DNA from: CAYJPV01 sp964396055
GTDB lineage: Bacteria > Acidobacteriota > Vicinamibacteria > Vicinamibacterales > JAKQTR01
NCBI GenBank assembly: GCA_964396055.1
Contig: CAYNDV010000020.1
Coordinates: forward strand, 1 to 48,443
Direction: 5' to 3'
Length of the DNA: 48,443 nt
Position numbers and translations under genes: made by a program. The notes below the pieces were generated by a model that worked only from the letters and a program-made list of their open reading frames with translations, was not told where the DNA came from and did no database searches. Positions 26,332 to 33,744 of this stretch are shown piece by piece. How positions within the stretch are numbered: the first letter of the stretch is position 1; each line of letters opens with the position of its first letter.

Positions 26332-27033
26332 ATGGCGCTATTTGAACAACCGGGCTCGCAGCCCGACCGCGACCTGTTGACCAGTCCCGACGCGGCCACG
26401 CGGGCGCTTTCGCACACGGCCGTCGAGAGCGACTTCGTCAACGGGGTCTACACGAAGATCGCGTCGGTCTACGACGTGTTCTTCGGCCCTGCGCTGCACC
26501 CGGGGCGCCTGCGGGCGATTGAACGCATGGACGTCCAGCCCGGCGATCGGGTGCTCGAGGTAGGCGTCGGCACGGGCATCAACCTGGGGCTCTACCCGCC
26601 GCACTGCCAGGTGACGGCCATCGACTTCTCACCGTCGATGCTGGCCAAGGCCCACGAACGCGTGGCGAAGAAGGGCCTCAGCCACGTGCGGCTCTTCGAG
26701 ATGGATGCCGGCGCCATCCAGTTCCCCGACGACGCCTTCGACATCGTCTACGCCCCGTACCTGATCAACGTCGTCCCGCACCCCATCCAGGTGGCGCGCG
26801 AGATGCGGCGTGTGTGCCGCCCCGGCGGCCGGATCATGTTCCTCAACCACTTCCGCAGCACGAATCCGGTGATGTCGACCGTCGAGCGGTTGATCACGCC
26901 GCTGACGGTGCACGCCGGCTTCAAGGCCGACTTCGACCTCAGCGGCCTGCTGGCGCAGACCGGCTTGAACGCCGTGTCGGTGGAGAAGGTCAATATCCCG
27001 AAGCTGTGGCGGCTGGTGACGTGCGTTAAGTGA
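26332..27033 (+). CDS. SAM-dependent methyltransferase, PmtA-like (phospholipid N-methyltransferase)
   Basis: A 233-residue class I methyltransferase. Motif I is VLEVGVGTGINL (about 73-84), followed by VTAIDFSPSMLAKA, FDIVYAPYLINVVP and RPGGRIMFLNHF. The N-terminal part YDVFFGPALHPGRLRAIE and the NHF motif match the Rhodobacter-type phosphatidylethanolamine N-methyltransferase PmtA, which makes phosphatidylcholine. That specificity is likely but not certain; a quinone or other lipid substrate is possible. It has its own promoter, and the stop codon lies at the start of a heptamer array. Confidence 0.82.
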   Translation: MALFEQPGSQPDRDLLTSPDAATRALSHTAVESDFVNGVYTKIASVYDVFFGPALHPGRLRAIERMDVQPGDRVLEVGVGTGINLGLYPPHCQVTAIDFSPSMLAKAHERVAKKGLSHVRLFEMDAGAIQFPDDAFDIVYAPYLINVVPHPIQVAREMRRVCRPGGRIMFLNHFRSTNPVMSTVERLITPLTVHAGFKADFDLSGLLAQTGLNAVSVEKVNIPKLWRLVTCVK

Positions 27034-27067
27034 CAGAAGACAGAAGACAGAAGACAGAAGCAAGAAG
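27033..27067 (+). repeat. Heptamer array (ACAGAAG type), 5 units
   Basis: Four exact ACAGAAG units and CAAGAAG, starting on the last base of the TGA stop. Confidence 0.88.
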
Positions 27068-27087
27068 GGATCACGCTGTACCTTCCA

Positions 27088-27122
27088 GCCTCTAGCCTCT
27101 AGCCTCTAGCCTCTAGCCTCAG
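27088..27122 (-). repeat. Heptamer array (GCCTCTA type), 5 units
   Basis: Four GCCTCTA units and GCCTCAG, ending across the aminopeptidase stop codon (27119-27121). Same unit as AGAGGCT, opposite orientation. Confidence 0.88.
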
Positions 27123-28396
27123 GCGAACGGATCCTCCAGCGAGGGGCTCTGCGGCGTGAAGAGTTCGGCGCCGTCAGGCGTCACCAGCAGGTCGTCCTCG
27201 AGGCGCACGCCGAACTCGCCGCGGATGTAGATGCCCGGCTCGTCGCTGAAGACCATGCCCGCGGCCATCGGCGTCGTATTGCCCTTCACGAAGTACGTCC
27301 ACTCGTGGCCGTCCATGCCGAGGCCGTGGCCGAGCCGGTGCGAGAAGTAGGTGTAGCCGGGGCCGTACCCGGCGTCCTCGATCACCCGACGGGCCGCGGC
27401 GTCCACCACCTCGCACGCCACCCCGGGTCTGGCCGCCTTCAGGGCAGCCGTCTGCGCCCGGTGGACGATGTCGAACACGGCCTTCATCTTGTCCGAGGCC
27501 TTGCCGAGGACGAACGTGCGGCTGATATCGGAACGGTACCCTTCGACGCCGCAGCCGCCGTCGATGAGCAGGATCGCCCCCTCCTTGATGACCTGGGGCG
27601 TCACCGAGCCGTGGGGCAGGGCTGAGTACTGGCCGACCTGCACGCCGGCGCTGCCCTGGAAGCCCAGCTTCGCGTGGGCGGCCCCGACGAGCGACGCGAA
27701 ATCCGTCTGCGTCATGCCTTCCTTCAGAGCGCGCCAGGCTGCGGCGTAGGCCTTCAAGGTCACCTGCGACGCCAGACGCATCAGGGCGATCTCGTGGGCG
27801 TCCTTCACCATCCGGCAGCCGGCCGTCACGGGCGTGGCGCTGACGAACGACGCCGGCGGCGTGGCTTCGGCGAGGCCGTCACTGAACACGAAGCGGACCG
27901 TTTCTTCGATACCCACCGTGCCGGTGGCGATGCCGCGATCCCGCAGGCCCCTGGCACTGAGGGCGTAGGGATCTTCGTGCTCGTGCCAGGTCAGCACCGG
28001 CGTGCCCTTGAGCGGGCCGTTGTCGAGCTGCTCGCGGGCGCGCTCTTCCTCGAAGTGCGGGCACACGACGAAATCGTCGCCCTTCGCCGTGAGGAAAATG
28101 CCGAAGAACCGTTCGCTGAGCCACCAGCTGACGTTCGTGAAGTACACCGTGGACGTGCCGCCGGCCAGGAGGATCGCGTCGATCCGGTTGGCCTTCATGA
28201 GCTGGCGCGCCCGCTCGACCCGGCCGCGGCGCTCGTCCACGGAGATCGGGGTCGCCAGGTGCCGCATCGACGCGAGTGCCGCAATCGACGGTGGCTGGCC
28301 CGCCGGCGCCTGCGCACCGAGCGGCTCCGAGGGGGTGAGTGCGGCGGCGGCCGACGCGGCAGCCGAGGTGGTCAGGAAGTCACGGCGAGAAACCAT
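27119..28396 (-). CDS. Tat-exported M24 (Xaa-Pro) aminopeptidase
   Basis: A 425-residue enzyme beginning MVSRRDFLTTSAAAS, a twin-arginine signal. After a creatinase-type N-terminal domain, the C-terminal pita-bread domain has the metal ligands: Asp in LLIDGGCGVEGYRSDISRTF (two), His in HRLGHGLGMDGHE, Glu in SDEPGIYI and Glu in GVRLEDDLLVT. It should remove N-terminal residues before proline from peptides outside the cytoplasm. It fits the other exported peptidases in the window. The start is supported by GGAGG four bases upstream, which can pair in a small hairpin (see 28401-28422). Confidence 0.92.
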   Translation of the reverse strand: MVSRRDFLTTSAAASAAAALTPSEPLGAQAPAGQPPSIAALASMRHLATPISVDERRGRVERARQLMKANRIDAILLAGGTSTVYFTNVSWWLSERFFGIFLTAKGDDFVVCPHFEEERAREQLDNGPLKGTPVLTWHEHEDPYALSARGLRDRGIATGTVGIEETVRFVFSDGLAEATPPASFVSATPVTAGCRMVKDAHEIALMRLASQVTLKAYAAAWRALKEGMTQTDFASLVGAAHAKLGFQGSAGVQVGQYSALPHGSVTPQVIKEGAILLIDGGCGVEGYRSDISRTFVLGKASDKMKAVFDIVHRAQTAALKAARPGVACEVVDAAARRVIEDAGYGPGYTYFSHRLGHGLGMDGHEWTYFVKGNTTPMAAGMVFSDEPGIYIRGEFGVRLEDDLLVTPDGAELFTPQSPSLEDPFA

Positions 28397-28400
28397 AGGG

Positions 28401-28422
28401 CCTCCAGGCTGGAGGCATCATA
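28401..28422 (-). promoter_or_regulatory. -10 element and SD-sequestering hairpin of the M24 aminopeptidase gene
   Basis: TATGAT (28422-28417, minus strand) is followed by CCTCC-AGCCT-GGAGG, a five-bp hairpin whose right arm is the ribosome-binding site, four bases before the ATG. Confidence 0.45.
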
Positions 28423-28424
28423 CA

Positions 28425-28508
28425 GGGGGTGGGGGCTGGGGGCCAGGGGCGTGGGGCGTGGGGCGTGGGGCGTGGGGATTGTGGCTCACACGTAGAAGCA
28501 AGAAGCAA
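28425..28508 (+). repeat. Heptamer array, 12 units, G-rich to GAAGCAA
   Basis: In-phase units run GGGGGTG, GGGGCTG, GGGGCCA, four GGGGCGT, GGGGATT, GTGGCTC, ACACGTA, GAAGCAA, GAAGCAA. The G-rich then AAGCAA order is the same as behind the VWFA genes. The rest of the spacer (28509-28585) shows nothing I recognise. Confidence 0.85.
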
Positions 28509-28585
28509 GAAGTAGTCACGCCGTCACGCTGGCTGGAAACCGTGCCGGCCCGGCCAGCCACGGCGGGGCTGTGAACCCGTCTGCG

Positions 28586-29740
28586 CTACGACACGTCGAG
28601 GAGACGTACGAGGTGCGCGGCGGCGACCTCCGCGCCGTTGGTGGCGGGTGACGCGGGTGGGGCCGGCTGGCTGAGGAGGGCGTCGAGGTGGGGCGCCCAG
28701 CGGCCGGCGTGGAGATCGTCGTGGCCGATGTACCGGCAGCGCAGGACACGCGGCATGGCCTCGACCAGCACCGGGTACTCCGCGAAATCGCCGCGCGAGG
28801 TGTAGAGCAGCGCCGTGCCGTTGGCGACGCACTCGGCGATGATGCCGTAGCCGGGCTTCGTCACGACGACATCCGCGGCCCTGACCAGATCCTCGTAGCG
28901 GAAGCCCGCGCGGTACAGTTCGCGATCGTCGAGCAGCACCAGTCCCGGCGGCGGCGGCCCGTCCCACCCCAGGGCGTGGCCCGTGGTGACCACCGTGCAG
29001 CCCGGCATCGACCCCAGCGCCGCGAGATCGAGGTCGGCAATGCCGAGGCCGCCGAACGACGCGAGCACCAGGCGACGGTCCGCCGGCACGGCCAGGAACG
29101 CCCGGACCTCCGCACGCGCCTTGGTCGCGTGGCGCGCGACAAGCGGCACCTCCGTGATCGGGCACGTCCAGCCGCCGAATCCACCCCACATCGGCAGGCG
29201 CAGGGCGGCCGAGATGTGCGCCTGCGCGGCCCGTATGACCGGCACGACGTGCGGCGCCTCACGCATCAGCGCCGGGTACCCCTCGTAGATCCAGTCCCAG
29301 GTGAAATTGCCGAAGGCCACGGACGGCACACCGGCCCGGTGGGCCGCTTCGAAGGCCAGCGGCGGCAGGTCGGCCACCACGAGTGAGGCGCCCAGGGCCC
29401 GCAGGGCCGCCGCCTCGTCGTCGGCGCGCTGCCCGAACGCGGCCTCCTCGTAGAAGGCCGCGGCGGCGCGGGTGGTCGCGTCGATATCCTCGTGCAGGCT
29501 GTCGCGCTGGATGACGCCGACGTCGGTTGTGACGGACGCTACCTCCGCCGGCACGCGCAGCGTCACGTCGAAGAGCCATCGCGCGGCCGACGTGCGCACG
29601 GCCAGGCGTGCCTGGGGGAGGACCGCGCCAAGAGCGTTGATGACTTCGATCACGCGCGAGGCGTGGCCGAAGCCGTGACCGGAGATATAGAACACCACGG
29701 CCGGCCCGTCGGCCCGCCGGCCCGGCCCGGTGCCCGTCAC
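28586..29740 (-). CDS. GT-B glycosyltransferase-like protein (resembles the N-terminal domain of L-arabinokinase)
   Basis: A 384-residue soluble protein. It begins AVVFYISGHGFGHASRVIEVINAL, the glycine/histidine-rich nucleotide-sugar fold entry of GT-B enzymes. The C-terminal half has VLASFGGLG, VVTKPGYGIIAECVANGTALLY (donor-binding region) and RGDFAEYPVL. The pattern resembles the glycosyltransferase-like domain in front of sugar kinases such as plant L-arabinokinase. No GHMP kinase is next to it here. The GTG start at 29740 overlaps the lon stop by GTGA (29740-29737), so it is translationally coupled to lon. Acceptor and donor unknown. Confidence 0.75.
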   Translation of the reverse strand: MTGTGPGRRADGPAVVFYISGHGFGHASRVIEVINALGAVLPQARLAVRTSAARWLFDVTLRVPAEVASVTTDVGVIQRDSLHEDIDATTRAAAAFYEEAAFGQRADDEAAALRALGASLVVADLPPLAFEAAHRAGVPSVAFGNFTWDWIYEGYPALMREAPHVVPVIRAAQAHISAALRLPMWGGFGGWTCPITEVPLVARHATKARAEVRAFLAVPADRRLVLASFGGLGIADLDLAALGSMPGCTVVTTGHALGWDGPPPPGLVLLDDRELYRAGFRYEDLVRAADVVVTKPGYGIIAECVANGTALLYTSRGDFAEYPVLVEAMPRVLRCRYIGHDDLHAGRWAPHLDALLSQPAPPASPATNGAEVAAAHLVRLLDVS

Positions 29741-32274
29741 ACCCGGCGCGCCCTGGACGGCGTGACCGTCTCCGGGACCTCTTCCGGCTCGGGCTCCGTC
29801 GCCGGTTCGATCTCCGCTCCCGCAGCCGGCGCAGCCCCTTCGGGTCCCGGGGTCGCTGTGGCGATGTCGGCGGCGGCCTGGGGCGGTGCCTCGGCCGGTG
29901 GGGGCGCCGGCAGGGCCAGCGCCAGCACTTCGTCGAGGTGTTTCACCGGCACGAACGTCATGTCCTTGCGGACTTCTTCCGGCAGCTCCGCCACGTCGCC
30001 GGCGTTCAGCTCGGGGAGCAGGAACGTCGAGATGCCGTAGCGGCGCGCGGCGAGCGCCTTCTCGCGGATGCCGCCCACGGGCAGGACGGCGCCGCTCAAC
30101 GTGATCTCCCCGGTCATGGCCACGTCCGGACGCACGGGCTGCCTGCGGATCGCGGACAGGATGGCGGTGGCCATGGTGACGCCGGCTGACGGCCCGTCCT
30201 TCGGGATGGCGCCCGCGGGGACGTGCACGTGCAGGTCGTTCTTCTTGAAGGCGTCGTTCGCCAGCCCGAGCTCGGCCGCATTCGACCGCAGCAGGCTGAC
30301 GGCCGCCCGCGCGGATTCCTGCATCACGGTGCCCAGGTGGCCGGTGAGCGTGATCTGGCCGTGGCCCGCCGGCATGGCGGTGGCTTCGATAAACAGCACG
30401 TCGCCGCCACTCTCGGTCCACGCCACACCCGTGGCGACGCCGGGGCGCGAGACGCGGAACGGCACATCGCGCTTGAACCGGGACGGCCCGAGGAACGGCG
30501 GCAGGTCCGGCGCGTCCACCGTCGCCACGACCCGTCCCTCGGTCAGCGTGGACGCGTCCACGCTGCCGGTGGCCACGCGCGCGGCCACCTTCCGCGCCAG
30601 CGTGCCCAGGTGGCGTTCGAGGTTGCGCACCCCGGCCTCGCGCGTGTATTCCCGGATCACCTGCTGCAGGGCGTCGTGGGTGATGTCCACCGACCCGGCC
30701 GGCAGACCGTGCTCGGACAACTGGCGCGGGATGAGGTACTGCCGGGCGATGTGGTGCTTGTCCACGTCCGTGTAGCCCGCCAGTTCGATGATCTCCATGC
30801 GGTCGAGCAGGGCGCGGTGAATCGTGCCCAGCTGGTTCGCCGTGGCGATGAACAACACCCGCGACAGATCGGTAGTGACCTCGAGGTAGTGGTCGCGGAA
30901 CGAGTGGTTCTGCGCGGGGTCGAGCACCTCGAGCAGCGCGGCGGCAGGGTCGCCCTGGTAGCCCGCGCTGATCTTGTCGATCTCGTCCAGCATGAAGACC
31001 GGGTTCATCGACCCAGCCTGCTTCAGTCCCTGGACGATGCGCCCGGGGATCGATCCGATGTAGGTCCGGCGGTGGCCCCGGATTTCCGCTTCGTCACGGA
31101 CGCCGCCGAGCGAGATGCGGACGAACTTCCGGTTCATCGCCCGGGCAATCGACTGGCCGAGCGACGTCTTGCCCACGCCGGGCGGCCCGACGAAGCACAG
31201 GATGGGGCCGCGCAGGTCGCCCTTGAGCTTGCGCACCGCGAGGTATTCGACGATGCGGTCCTTCACCTTCTCGAGGTCGTAGTGGTCCTCGTCGAGGACG
31301 CGGCGTGCCTCGATGGGATCGAGGCGGTCCTCGGTGGCCGCCGACCAGGGCACCTCGAGCAGCCAGTCCAGGTAGGTCCGGATCATCTGGTACTCGGGCG
31401 ACGACGCGGTCATGCGCTCGAGGCGTTTCACCTCGCGTTCGGCGGCCCTGGCCGCGTGCTCGGGCAGCTTCGCGGCCTCGATCCGTTCGCGGAGTTCGTC
31501 GGTCTCCTCGCCCTCGGACTCGCCCAGTTGCTCGCGGATGGCCTTCAGCTGCTGCCGGAGGTAGTACTGGCGCTGGGCGTCGCTCATCTCCTCCTGGGTT
31601 TCCGACTCGATCTTGCCCTTGAGCTCGAGCAGCGAGACCTCGCGGCCCAGGGTCTTGGCCACCGTCCGCAGCTTGGCCACCAGGTGCTCCTCCTCGAGGA
31701 GTTTCTGGCGGTCCTCGGCGCGCGTGTCGAGCATGCTGGCCACGACGTAGCACAGCCGCAGCGGCACGTCGATGCCGGCCAGCATGGTCTTGAGGTCCTG
31801 CGGCATGGCTGAGGTGACCGCCATGGCGCGTTCGCCCAGTTCGTGGATGCGGCGCACGTAGGCGTCCGCTTCGAGGCTCGGGGTCTGATCGTCGGGCCAG
31901 GCCTCGACGGCGGCCTGCAGCGTCAGCCCCTCGCGGGTGACTTCCGTGGCCTTCGCCCGCACCAGTCCCTCAACGATGATGTGCATCGCGCCGGCGACCT
32001 TGGCCATCTGCCGGATGACGCACACGGTACCGACCCGGCGCACGGCGTCGGGCCCCGGGTCCTCCACTTCGCCAATCTGCTGCACCAGCAGCAGCAGCCG
32101 GTCCCCTGACAACGCGCGGTTGATCGACTCCACCGACACGGGCCGGTTGGCGGCGAGCGGCTGGACCGTGAGCGGGAAAACGATCGCATCACGCAGCGGC
32201 AGCACGGGGAGCGTGGACGGAAGCTGGGGGATGGGCGTGACGGACGGCACGGACGGGACGGAGGTATCGGACAT
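29737..32274 (-). CDS. lon: ATP-dependent protease Lon
   Basis: An 845-residue LonA protease. An N-terminal substrate-binding domain (LPVLPLRDAIVFPLTVQPL onward) and a long coiled region (about 190-320) precede the AAA+ module with Walker A GPPGVGKTSLG (about 362), Walker B VFMLDEIDK and RGHRRTYIGSIPGRI. The S16 protease domain has the Ser-Lys dyad in KDGPSAGVTMA (about 693) and LPVGGIREKALAARRYG (about 737). The last 60 residues are an extra Ala/Pro/Glu-rich tail. Degrades damaged and regulatory proteins in the cytoplasm. It is followed, with a four-base overlap, by the GT-B-like gene. Confidence 0.97.
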   Translation of the reverse strand: MSDTSVPSVPSVTPIPQLPSTLPVLPLRDAIVFPLTVQPLAANRPVSVESINRALSGDRLLLLVQQIGEVEDPGPDAVRRVGTVCVIRQMAKVAGAMHIIVEGLVRAKATEVTREGLTLQAAVEAWPDDQTPSLEADAYVRRIHELGERAMAVTSAMPQDLKTMLAGIDVPLRLCYVVASMLDTRAEDRQKLLEEEHLVAKLRTVAKTLGREVSLLELKGKIESETQEEMSDAQRQYYLRQQLKAIREQLGESEGEETDELRERIEAAKLPEHAARAAEREVKRLERMTASSPEYQMIRTYLDWLLEVPWSAATEDRLDPIEARRVLDEDHYDLEKVKDRIVEYLAVRKLKGDLRGPILCFVGPPGVGKTSLGQSIARAMNRKFVRISLGGVRDEAEIRGHRRTYIGSIPGRIVQGLKQAGSMNPVFMLDEIDKISAGYQGDPAAALLEVLDPAQNHSFRDHYLEVTTDLSRVLFIATANQLGTIHRALLDRMEIIELAGYTDVDKHHIARQYLIPRQLSEHGLPAGSVDITHDALQQVIREYTREAGVRNLERHLGTLARKVAARVATGSVDASTLTEGRVVATVDAPDLPPFLGPSRFKRDVPFRVSRPGVATGVAWTESGGDVLFIEATAMPAGHGQITLTGHLGTVMQESARAAVSLLRSNAAELGLANDAFKKNDLHVHVPAGAIPKDGPSAGVTMATAILSAIRRQPVRPDVAMTGEITLSGAVLPVGGIREKALAARRYGISTFLLPELNAGDVAELPEEVRKDMTFVPVKHLDEVLALALPAPPPAEAPPQAAADIATATPGPEGAAPAAGAEIEPATEPEPEEVPETVTPSRARRV

Positions 32275-32294
32275 GGCTGGCGCCTCAGCGGGGC

Positions 32295-32300
32295 ATTCTA
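32295..32300 (-). promoter_or_regulatory. -10-like element of lon
   Basis: TAGAAT on the minus strand, 20 bases before the lon ATG. The -35 region is hidden by the scaffold gap. Confidence 0.45.
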
Positions 32301-32301
32301 C

Positions 32302-32401
32302 NNNNNNNNNNNNNNNNNNNNNNNNNNNNNNNNNNNNNNNNNNNNNNNNNNNNNNNNNNNNNNNNNNNNNNNNNNNNNNNNNNNNNNNNNNNNNNNNNNN
32401 N
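32302..32401. other. Scaffold gap (100 N)
   Basis: Exactly 100 Ns. It hides the 3' end of the ChaN-PDZ gene and the upstream promoter region of lon; true size unknown. Confidence 0.99.
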
Positions 32402-33565
32402 GACGGTGAAGACCGCCGCGTCGGACCACCGCTTGTCGGCCATGAGGCGGTTGTAGGTCTCGCGGTCCTTGATGGGCGTGCCGTCCATGGCCTGGATCAC
32501 GTCACCAACGGCGAACCCCGCGGCCGCGGCGATCGAGTCCTTGGGCACGTCGATGACCTCGAGCGGGAACTCGCCCTTGCCGTCGCGCGTCGAGAAGCCC
32601 ACGCTCGGGTAGAGCGCGTCGGTCTCGGCCGGCAGGCCCCAGATGAAGTCGGCGTAGGACGCCTGCACCGACGCCACGGCCTTGCCCTTCGCGTCGGCGA
32701 CCGAGATGGGGATGACCGACGCCATCTTCCCGTCGAACCACAACGCCGCCTGGCGCTGGATGCCGAGGTTGTAGGCCACATGGCCAGACCCGATGAGCAC
32801 CACCATGATGCTCTTCGGGCCGCCGTGGGCCTTGAGGGCGTTGACCGCGTTGTAGGCCATCGAGGCGTCCCACGTGCACTGCGCCGCGAACATGCCGTCG
32901 AACATCTGGCCGCTCATGGTGTGCATGAGGTTGTCGCTGCCCGCGAAGAACGCCTTGAACAGCTGCTTGTGCTCCTCGTTGGTGAGGTCCACCTTCGGGG
33001 GGATGCGGGCCGCCTCCTCGGGCGTGAGGTTCTGGAATCCCTTCTTGCGCACGGCGCTCACGACCTCGCGCGGCGTGTTCACGCCGAACATCTTCATGCG
33101 GTGATCCCGCGCGAAGACGAAGATGTCGCGGTAGTAGTCCCAGTGGTAGCCCCAGTTCTTGTACCAGCGCGACTGCGTGACGAAATCGCCCTCGCTCTGC
33201 GCCCCGCCGTTCCACAGGTCGAGGGAGGCCTGTTCGGTGTACGGGTACATCTCGAGGCCGATGAGGACGTCGCGGCCGCGCGCCTGCAGGGCCCGGATCA
33301 CCTGCAGCTGCGCCCGGTGGAAGAAGATGTCCGTGTGGCTCTCACCCACGAACACCACGCGCACGTCGTCGAGGCGGGCCGCCATCTCGGCGGGCGTGAT
33401 GGCGTCGCCGGTGCGCGTGTCGGTGATCGTGTCGAGCACCACCGCCGCCTCCCGGGTCCTGCGGGCGGGATCGCCAATCTGCAGCTTCCAGTGTTCCTGG
33501 GCCGCCGCCACCGACGGGGCCGCCACAGCCAGGGCGATCGCGACTGCTGCACAACGTCGTCTCAT
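32402..33565 (-). CDS. ChaN-family (haem-binding uptake) protein with C-terminal PDZ domain, 3' end in gap
   Basis: Starts at the ATG at 33565 (MRRRCAAVAIALAVA, a signal peptide), supported by GGAGGA at 33577-33572; frames opening further upstream run into repeats. The core is a ChaN/Cofac_haem_bdg domain (PF04187 type): VVFVGESHTDIFFHRAQL, LIGLEMYPY, and IMVVLIGSGHVAYNLGIQ. ChaN lipoproteins bind haem and are linked to iron uptake. After about residue 315 comes a PDZ-like domain (GFAVGDVIQAMDGTPIKDRE), an uncommon addition. The last residues before the Ns are WSDAAVFTV, so most of the PDZ domain is present. No lipobox Cys is seen. Confidence 0.85.
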
Positions 33566-33586
33566 GCTCGATTCCTCCATCAATCC

Positions 33587-33741
33587 ACGTCCGGCTGACC
33601 TGTCCCGAGCGAAGTCGAGAGAAGCCGGACGCCACGAACGCCACACGTCCGGCTGAAGCCGGACGCCACGAACGCCACACGTCCGGCTCAAGCCGGACGC
33701 CACGAACGCCACACGTCCGGCTCAAGCCGGACGCCACGAGA
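33587..33741 (-). repeat. 34-bp palindromic tandem repeats between peptidase and ChaN genes
   Basis: Units start at 33587 (with a 23-base insert), 33645, 33679 and 33713 (partial); the last three are 34 bp apart. Each holds the inverted repeat GTCCGGCT-NA-AGCCGGAC and then GCCACGAACGCCAC. The array ends three bases before the stop codon of the peptidase fusion, and its hairpins may act as a terminator. Confidence 0.9.
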
Positions 33742-33744
33742 TAC

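Noticed and set aside
33587..33741. Possible CRISPR array
   Set aside because: The repeats are directly tandem, palindromic and without unique spacers; no cas genes.
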